Positions 1 through 5,515 of a stretch of 7,001 bases of DNA are shown in pieces. A program made the translations under genes and the position numbers. Source of the stretch: Anaerolineales bacterium UBA3499 (lineage in GTDB: Bacteria > Chloroflexota > Anaerolineae > Anaerolineales > UBA11657); assembly GCA_002377585.1 (NCBI GenBank), contig DFQC01000032.1:1-7001 (forward strand). The letters run 5' to 3'. Within the stretch, counting starts at the first letter, position 1. The number at the start of each line of letters is the position of its first letter. The notes under the pieces were generated by a model. It saw only the letters and a list, made by a program, of their open reading frames with translations, did no database searches and was not told the origin of the DNA.

Positions 1-1089
1 GTCTAATAAATCTGAAACTGCAGAATCAATGTATCTGGACAGGGAAATACCATAAGTCGCTAATGGTCGCACAATGTCTAACACGTCTTCTGTTAAACTA
101 ACATTACCAAATTTCAGCAAGGATGTACTATCCACCCTGCTAGTCCATTGATCATACAAATCAGCAATTATATTTATCTGCCTCTCGTCTAAGTTGTATT
201 GACCAAAGTCTAGATCAAACGATGAGAAACCTTTTATGGAAATAATGCTATCATCATAGATAGATGACCAGCCTTGAAACCCTCTCTCATTCGTCAAGAA
301 ACTATTGTTTGCCCATAGTAATGAATAAACGGATATTTTTTTGTTTAGCTTAGATATAACGGTACGCCATTCATCATTTACTCCACCTATCAGAAACACT
401 TTAAGTGTTTCGCCATTACTCTTCAAATGATCGATATAGAAAGCAATTTTAGAACTATAGTCAATTGACTTTCGCACTAAATATTTTCCGGCACGCGATG
501 GTAACATGGACAAATAGCTTAGTGACGGTTTGACAAATAACTTAGAACTAGAATATGGCTTTAGCACATTTAATGATCTCACATCAAAATGTAGTGAGTA
601 CAATGATTCGAACTGCCTCAATATATTATCCATTGAGAAAGAAGAATGCCACAGTAAAGGTGTTTGCAACAAGTAATTTTCGTCAGTAACAGATTTAAAT
701 ATTGATACTGTACTAGGGCGACATGCACGGATAGTTTCCTGCCATAAATGGGCACGAGTAGCAAGAATAATCATTGCATGATAGATCCAGTAAATATGAG
801 TGGTCAGATAACCAGCGTCTGATTTTCCAACATCATCATAATTACTCAAGATGTAATCCTCAACCTCGTTAATCAGAGCAAAACATTCTGACTGAAATTT
901 CTTACTTTGATCTGCTATAAGACGAGTATCTGCATATTCAGCCACAGCAACATGATTTACACCAAACTCTTCCAGAGCTTGCAACGCCTCCGCTGTCTGG
1001 GCAACAACATGACAGGATGCCACTTCTTGTGGACAATCTCGAATCCATTCAGCTTGTGCTCTATTTTCAACAAACCACAAATGGCTCAT
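1..1089 (-). CDS. Unrecognised protein of surface-glycan locus, 3' end outside window
   Basis: The reverse strand is open for 363 codons from an ATG at 1089 down to base 1 without a stop, so the C-terminus lies outside the window. An in-frame TAA lies just upstream, which leaves only this ATG or the GTG directly before it (1092 to 1090) as starts. No strong Shine-Dalgarno is visible. The protein begins MSHLWFVENRAQAEWI. Residues of about 20 to 55 (ASCHVVAQ, then LEEFGVNHVAVAEYAD) alternate short hydrophobic strands with helices, like the first half of a Rossmann-type domain. A helical region follows, and further on the strand-like stretch LKVFLIGGV. There is no signal peptide or clear membrane segment. 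I do not recognise the family. The layout and neighbourhood resemble N-terminal domains of large polysaccharide-biosynthesis or glycosyltransferase-like proteins, but no catalytic motif can be named. It starts 25 bases after the preceding stop and so is probably the next gene of the same operon. Confidence 0.8.
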   Translation of the reverse strand, partial: MSHLWFVENRAQAEWIRDCPQEVASCHVVAQTAEALQALEEFGVNHVAVAEYADTRLIADQSKKFQSECFALINEVEDYILSNYDDVGKSDAGYLTTHIYWIYHAMIILATRAHLWQETIRACRPSTVSIFKSVTDENYLLQTPLLWHSSFSMDNILRQFESLYSLHFDVRSLNVLKPYSSSKLFVKPSLSYLSMLPSRAGKYLVRKSIDYSSKIAFYIDHLKSNGETLKVFLIGGVNDEWRTVISKLNKKISVYSLLWANNSFLTNERGFQGWSSIYDDSIISIKGFSSFDLDFGQYNLDERQINIIADLYDQWTSRVDSTSLLKFGNVSLTEDVLDIVRPLATYGISLSRYIDSAVSDLLD

Positions 1090-1114
1090 CACTTTGAGAT
1101 ATTAGCCTAAATAG

Positions 1115-2110
1115 TCAACTTAACGAGTTGATTACACAGTCAATCAATTCTTCAAATGTTTCCATTTGTATCTCTGAATGCAATGGAACTGCTAATATCT
1201 CAGTCCATTTCTGGTCAATATAACTATCATTGAAATTAAAGTGATAGTTCCTGACATCAACATCAAACTTATCGCGGATCTCAGACAATAAGTTATCATC
1301 GACATTAACACTATGAATCGGCCAAATGCCCGGAGCAGGGCTAGCATCATTTTCGATTTGATCACGCATCCATTGAGGCAATTCTTTAATAGAGAACTTG
1401 TTAACCAAATGTGTAATTCTATTCCTTCGTTCTCGATGTTCATACACAGAAACGTTATCTATTGCACAAGTATCTAACCATTCTTGTAATCTCAAGTGAT
1501 AGTCACACTCTCTAAAAATAAACCCCTGAACCTTATTGTCAACTTCATGTCCCTTTGCAAACTTTTCAGTCATTAGCTCTAATAACTGTACCAGTTCACG
1601 GTCGGCAGACAAGTGATGACGAAGCCATTGCTTCCCCTGTAACCATACTAGTCCCCCTCCAATAGCAGTCAGTGTCTTTTTCAAGCTAAACACTTGAACA
1701 TCAGCTTGATTTTCGTCAGACTCAGCAAGCGTCTGATATGACATTGGGAGAGAATCAACTCTGTCCCAAATAAGTTTTACACCTGGATACATCAAACCAA
1801 TGTCAGAACGCGCCTTTTCTGATTTCTGCCAACCCCATTGATCATATATCAAAATTGCTGATGGAGATTCCTGTGCAAACATTCTTATCGGCACTGGTGT
1901 AGCACTACGACCGATAAAATCAATCACACAATGACTTGTATAATCTGGTATACCAACATAATCAGTCCGCTCAAGACCCAGGTAATTTACCGCTTCTGTC
2001 AATCCTTGTCTCGCACTGGTCATAACAGCATTAATGTACTTATCATTAGCCTTAATATCATTTAATTCAGGTATAGTAACTGCAGTGGAACGCCATAAGT
2101 TGATAGACAT
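1115..2110 (-). CDS. Divergent short DegT/DnrJ/EryC1/StrS-type aminotransferase-like protein
   Basis: The frame starts at the ATG at 2110 (331 residues). A TTG two codons upstream at 2116 would also open it, and neither has a clear Shine-Dalgarno. Several landmarks of the DegT/DnrJ/EryC1/StrS sugar aminotransferase fold can be read. SARQGLTEAVNYLGL stands where the family has its SGTAAL helix. VGIPDYTSHCVIDFI with ATPVP matches the typical LPAYT...V...GATPVF strand. LIYDQWGWQ sits at the usual loop position. KLIWDRVDS supplies an aspartate (about 116 from the ATG) that would contact the PLP ring nitrogen. VFSLKKTLTAIGGGLVW carries the SxxK lysine (about 145) that would form the Schiff base. 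The protein is shorter than the usual 370 to 400 residues: it lacks the N-terminal GG-PVR segment and has a reduced C-terminal part. Since the key residues remain it may be active, probably on a nucleotide-linked keto sugar, but the substrate is unknown. A non-catalytic role is possible. It lies 46 bases downstream of the FemAB-like gene. Confidence 0.8.
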   Translation of the reverse strand: MSINLWRSTAVTIPELNDIKANDKYINAVMTSARQGLTEAVNYLGLERTDYVGIPDYTSHCVIDFIGRSATPVPIRMFAQESPSAILIYDQWGWQKSEKARSDIGLMYPGVKLIWDRVDSLPMSYQTLAESDENQADVQVFSLKKTLTAIGGGLVWLQGKQWLRHHLSADRELVQLLELMTEKFAKGHEVDNKVQGFIFRECDYHLRLQEWLDTCAIDNVSVYEHRERRNRITHLVNKFSIKELPQWMRDQIENDASPAPGIWPIHSVNVDDNLLSEIRDKFDVDVRNYHFNFNDSYIDQKWTEILAVPLHSEIQMETFEELIDCVINSLS

Positions 2111-2156
2111 TGTCAATTAATTTGCCAAGTTAATAATATTGATACAGTAATGCTAG

Positions 2157-3236
2157 TCACAATTTAGACGCGTAACGATCCACACGATTTTGAAGAATTT
2201 GCCTAAAATAGTCCTTCGAGTAATACTTCTCAGCTTGAAACAGAGGAACAGTAAGTCCTCCCAAACCTCTTTTAGCTTCCGATATGTTAATTTCTCTTTG
2301 CGAAGGAAAATCATGTAATAACCAGTTATATTGCTGAAGACCTATTTCATAATACTTAAAGTCTTGTGCTTTCAGCCACTGAGCAATCTCCCAGCGCAAG
2401 AAATGACCAATCGGAAATTTGCGATAATTTGAATCTCGACATGAAGACCCGTTATAGGCTCCCGATTTATATGTGGTAACAAAGAAAAAACCCACATATT
2501 GACCTTCTAGTATGGCTCCAGCAAGAATAGCAAAACCCATTTGAATCCATGAGTACATAATCTCAAAAGTGCTTGCTGGGCGAGTAACCCTACCTGCCGC
2601 CAAACAATGTAATTCACGATATTTCTCAAATATATTGAGAGTTATGTTTTCATTGTTGAAAATTTGCACAGTCAAATCTTGACTAGCATTATCAATTTGT
2701 TTTCTTGTGTCGCGCCGCATACTTCGCCAAATATTTGCTAGATCATCATCTAAATCAATAACTTGTGTATTCAAAGAAACATCCATCAAGTTGTAACGCA
2801 TCAACCAGTTAGATTGTGGTGCACTGGCAATTGAGCAACTAGGACTGAGTGGTGAACATCTAAGAGACATCCTCTCTACATGATTGTTCATAGCAAGACT
2901 GTCTATATGGTCAAACAATAATCTTAAAATCTTACGACGACCCTTTCCGGACAACTCATTGGACGTAGCAGGAGCAATACCATAAGACCCGCTATATGAA
3001 AATTCTTTGTGACCAACACCTTGATTTTCATGTGCTTCTACAATCAATGGACAAATTGCAAGAATTCGCGATCCATCTGTTATGAAAAAAGATTTTGAGC
3101 TTCCTAGTAATTCTGGCTTATGTTCTAATGTATATTCCAGCCACCAAGTAGTATGCCAAAACCAAGCATCATCACTCTGAATACAAAATTGATTCCATTT
3201 TTCCCAGTGGTCCCTACTCAAAGAAACGATCTCCAT
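2157..3236 (-). CDS. FemAB/GNAT-type acyltransferase (acetyltransferase_6-like)
   Basis: This 359-residue cytosolic protein has the layout of FemAB-like, GNAT-fold acyltransferases. The N-terminal half (about 1 to 160) is the degenerate first GNAT unit, with WFWHTTWWLEYT near residue 25 where the family often has a hit-xx-W motif. Residues 170 to 190 (WRSMRRDTRKQIDNA) form the basic helix typical of the group. Residues 205 to 220 contain ELHCLAAGRVTRP. Residues 243 to 300 (LEGQYVGFFFV, then GHFLRWEIAQWLKAQDFKYYEIG) give the beta-hairpin and acyl-CoA-binding-type helix of the second GNAT unit. The end, SEAKRGLGG near 319 to 327, matches the usual IS-x-FK-x-GFGG close. Such proteins transfer acyl or aminoacyl groups to amines. 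In a PseB/PseC locus an amino-sugar N-acylation is the natural guess, perhaps in the role normally played by the much smaller PseH. That is inference, and acylation of the finished glycan is an alternative. The ATG start is supported by AAGG seven bases upstream. Confidence 0.82.
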   Translation of the reverse strand: MEIVSLSRDHWEKWNQFCIQSDDAWFWHTTWWLEYTLEHKPELLGSSKSFFITDGSRILAICPLIVEAHENQGVGHKEFSYSGSYGIAPATSNELSGKGRRKILRLLFDHIDSLAMNNHVERMSLRCSPLSPSCSIASAPQSNWLMRYNLMDVSLNTQVIDLDDDLANIWRSMRRDTRKQIDNASQDLTVQIFNNENITLNIFEKYRELHCLAAGRVTRPASTFEIMYSWIQMGFAILAGAILEGQYVGFFFVTTYKSGAYNGSSCRDSNYRKFPIGHFLRWEIAQWLKAQDFKYYEIGLQQYNWLLHDFPSQREINISEAKRGLGGLTVPLFQAEKYYSKDYFRQILQNRVDRYASKL

Positions 3237-3243
3237 TAGTTTA

Positions 3244-3247
3244 CCTT
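3244..3247 (-). promoter_or_regulatory. Ribosome binding site of the FemAB-like gene
   Basis: The minus strand reads AAGG followed by a seven-base spacer (TAAACTA) and the ATG at 3236. This normal spacing fixes the start of the acyltransferase. Confidence 0.55.
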
Positions 3248-3312
3248 ATTAATAAAGTGCTTTACCTATTGATCAGATAATAAGTTACTAAAGATGACAT
3301 ATATATGATGAG

Positions 3313-4503
3313 TTATTTGATATAAGCTGAGAATACTTTGTTGCAAGCTGCAACTACATCTTCAACATCTTCCCGCGTCATGGTTGAAAATATTGGCAAA
3401 CTTAATATCTGTTCATACACTTTCTCAGCTACAGGACAACTTCCTAATCTATATCCCAACGCCCTGTAGTAGGAGTGTAAATATACTGGTAAGTAATGCA
3501 CATTGACCCCAATGTTCTCTGCTCTTAAAGCAGCAAATATATGATCTCTATCAACTTTGAGATTTTCCAATCGTAGTTTTACAACGTAAAGATGATAAGG
3601 ATGAAACACCCTAGAGTCAACATTTAAAGTATCAATAACTGCGTGTTCTTCAAACATAGAATTGTATTGAGCAGCAATTGTCCTACGACATTTTGTGAAT
3701 TCAGATAACCGCTTTATCTGGTTTATTCCTAATGCGCTTTGCACATCAGTTAGCCTGTAATTAAACCCTAATCCTGCCATATCATAGTGAAATTCACCTT
3801 TGGTAGAACGATGATGATGATCCGTCGTAATACCATGATTACGAAAAGTACGAATCTTCTCCGCCAACAGTTTGTCGGCCATAGTGATCATCCCACCTTC
3901 ACCACACGTAATAGCCTTTACTGGATGGAAAGAGAAAGCATTAATGTCAGCCAATGAACCCACTGAACGTTCCCCGAACATACCTCCAAGTGAATGGCAT
4001 GCATCAGCAACTAATGCAATGTTATGTTGGTCAGCCAAAGTTCGCAAAGCATCATAATCACACGGATGACCAGCATAATCTACTGCTACAATTGCTTTAG
4101 TATTTGAGTTAATTTTACTTTCTAGTTTGTTAATGTCTAGCAACAAAGTTGTAGAGTCTACATCAGCAAAAACTGGGGTCCCTCCTTGATATAAAATACA
4201 ATTAGCGGTAGCGGCAAAAGTAATGGCAGGTAAAATCACCTCGTCACCTATTCCAACATTAAGGGCATGCATGGAAGCATGCAAAGCTGCAGTGCCGCTG
4301 CTCACAGAAACAGCTTCAGTAGCACCAACAACATTAGCAAACTCACTTTCAAACTCTGACACTTTTGGTCCCGTAGTCAACCAATCAGTTTTCAACACAT
4401 CTACGACAGATTGAATGTCAGCTTGGTTGATATCCTGCCGACCATAAGGCAGCATAGTATGACGCACCGGATCCCCACCATTAATAGCTAATTTATCGCT
4501 CAA
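3313..4503 (-). CDS. pseC: UDP-4-amino-4,6-dideoxy-N-acetyl-beta-L-altrosamine transaminase (PseC)
   Basis: This 396-residue PLP enzyme of the DegT/DnrJ/EryC1/StrS family would transfer an amino group, usually from glutamate, to C4 of the keto sugar made by PseB. The order of motifs is complete. LAINGGDPVRH lies at the N-terminus, followed by LPYGRQDI (18 to 25) and DWLTTGPKVSEFE (40 to 52). SSGTAALHA (68 to 76) binds the cofactor phosphate. LPAITFAAT (91 to 99) and VDYAGHPCD (141 to 149) follow. VADACHSLGG holds the ring-nitrogen aspartate D167, and FSFHPVKAITCGEGG holds the Schiff-base lysine K196. DHHHR and GLGFNYRLTDVQSALG come later, and HPYHLYVVK is in the C-terminal domain. The start is TTG. 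It is preferred because the family N-terminus begins right there and AAAAGGA lies just upstream; the first in-frame ATG would remove the first 16 residues. Only one base separates it from the pseB stop, which implies coupled translation. The PseC name rests on the PseB partner and length, so a related 4-aminotransferase is the alternative. Confidence 0.92.
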   Translation of the reverse strand: MSDKLAINGGDPVRHTMLPYGRQDINQADIQSVVDVLKTDWLTTGPKVSEFESEFANVVGATEAVSVSSGTAALHASMHALNVGIGDEVILPAITFAATANCILYQGGTPVFADVDSTTLLLDINKLESKINSNTKAIVAVDYAGHPCDYDALRTLADQHNIALVADACHSLGGMFGERSVGSLADINAFSFHPVKAITCGEGGMITMADKLLAEKIRTFRNHGITTDHHHRSTKGEFHYDMAGLGFNYRLTDVQSALGINQIKRLSEFTKCRRTIAAQYNSMFEEHAVIDTLNVDSRVFHPYHLYVVKLRLENLKVDRDHIFAALRAENIGVNVHYLPVYLHSYYRALGYRLGSCPVAEKVYEQILSLPIFSTMTREDVEDVVAACNKVFSAYIK

Positions 4504-4504
4504 A

Positions 4505-5476
4505 CTATCCTTTTAAGACGGCTTCTCGAAGTTCTTTGTCAGACATCCACAATTCATTATTGTCACTAGAATACTCGAAGCCATCGGGAAGGTCTTTACC
4601 ACCGCTCAAATTATGTGAACCCCACCAAGGAAACTCTGGCTGAACAATGAACATATCATCAAATTCAAGAGTTGAACGAGCTTCATCACGTGATATCAGA
4701 ACTTCATGTAATTTTTCACCTGGTCGGATACCTATAGTTGATATTTCACAACCCTCGGCTATGGACTCGGCCAAATCTAGTAGCCGCATACTTGGTATCT
4801 TAGGCACAAATATTTCACCTCCATGCATCTGATCCAGTGCCTTTATCACTAAGCGCACACCTTGATCAAGAGTAATCCAAAACCGCGTCATACGTTTGTC
4901 GGTTACCGTTATTCTGCCTAGCTCACGTTGCTGAATGAAAACAGGTATCACGCTACCACGACTGCCAACAACATTGCCATACCTAGCACAGCTAAATCTA
5001 GTGGCCTTTTCGCCAGAATAAGAATTGCTTTGAACAAATAGCTTCTCTGCACACAATTTTGTAGCACCATATAAATTGATTGGATTGACAGCTTTGTCTG
5101 TACTAATCGCTAAAACTTTTTGTACTCCACAGCTCATTGCAGCTTCTATAACATTTTGAGCGCCAAAAACGTTTGTCTTAACAGCCTCAAAAGGATTGTA
5201 TTCGCAGATAGGAACCTGTTTCATAGCCGCTGCATGTACTACGACATCCACGCCTTGGAAGGCTAACTTAAGTCTATCCGAATCACGCACATCTCCTATG
5301 AAATATCGCATAGCTGGATCAGAATACTTTTGATTCATCTCATATTGTTTCAATTCATCACGACTAAAAACAATAAGTTTCTTCGGAGAAAATTCACGAA
5401 GTACAATTTCCGCAAATTTCTTACCAAAAGAACCTGTACCTCCGGTAATTAATACAACTTTATCATTTAATGACAT
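4505..5476 (-). CDS. pseB: UDP-N-acetylglucosamine 4,6-dehydratase (inverting), PseB/FlaA1 type
   Basis: This 323-residue soluble short-chain dehydrogenase/reductase of the extended type would remove water from UDP-GlcNAc and invert C5, giving UDP-2-acetamido-2,6-dideoxy-beta-L-arabino-hex-4-ulose, the PseC substrate. The NADP-binding glycine motif TGGTGSFGKK is at residues 11 to 20. IVFSRDELKQYEM (35 to 47) and YFIGDVRD (58 to 65) are signatures of the PseB/FlaA1 branch. HAAAMKQVP (81 to 89) follows. The catalytic set is STDKAVNPINLYGATK: D127, K128 and Y136, with the same spacing as the Asp-Lys-Tyr triad of Helicobacter pylori FlaA1. RYGNVVGSRGSVIP and TRFWITLDQGV follow, then IRPGEKLHEVLIS in the substrate-binding part. 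The length is close to the roughly 330 residues usual for the family. The ATG start has GGAG ten bases upstream. It lies 39 bases after the preceding gene and runs directly into pseC. No key residue is missing. Confidence 0.95.
   Translation of the reverse strand: MSLNDKVVLITGGTGSFGKKFAEIVLREFSPKKLIVFSRDELKQYEMNQKYSDPAMRYFIGDVRDSDRLKLAFQGVDVVVHAAAMKQVPICEYNPFEAVKTNVFGAQNVIEAAMSCGVQKVLAISTDKAVNPINLYGATKLCAEKLFVQSNSYSGEKATRFSCARYGNVVGSRGSVIPVFIQQRELGRITVTDKRMTRFWITLDQGVRLVIKALDQMHGGEIFVPKIPSMRLLDLAESIAEGCEISTIGIRPGEKLHEVLISRDEARSTLEFDDMFIVQPEFPWWGSHNLSGGKDLPDGFEYSSDNNELWMSDKELREAVLKG
4508..4514 (-). promoter_or_regulatory. Ribosome binding site for the TTG start of pseC
   Basis: The minus strand reads AAAAGGA across the last codons of pseB, then TAGT (the pseB stop plus one base) and the TTG start. 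The four-base spacer is short, but no other start has a comparable site, so it decides for the TTG. Confidence 0.6.
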
Positions 5477-5486
5477 GAGCTAATTA

Positions 5487-5490
5487 CTCC
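5487..5490 (-). promoter_or_regulatory. Ribosome binding site of pseB
   Basis: The minus strand reads GGAG, then ten bases, then the ATG at 5476. The whole 39-base gap after the upstream gene holds only this site and AT-rich sequence. No terminator or convincing promoter is seen in it, consistent with read-through from upstream. Confidence 0.55.
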
Positions 5491-5515
5491 ATATATTTAC
5501 AAATAAGGTATCCTA

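Noticed and set aside
907..1110. Plus-strand open frame of 67 codons
   Set aside because: It lies wholly opposite the long minus-strand frame and the gap before it, has cysteine- and serine-rich shadow-like composition, and has no ribosome binding site.
1192..1443. Minus-strand open frame of 83 codons
   Set aside because: It sits in another frame inside the DegT-like gene and has a low-complexity hydrophobic composition typical of a frame shadow.
2111..2128. Sigma-54-like TTGGCAAATTAATTGACA on the minus strand
   Set aside because: The -12 element has GA instead of the essential GC, and the site would overlap the start codon of the downstream gene, leaving no leader.
4268..4283. Perfect hairpin TGCATG-GAAG-CATGCA
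   Set aside because: It falls inside pseC where the codons spell the repeated His-Ala of LHASMHA; there is no T tract, so it is a coding coincidence rather than a terminator.
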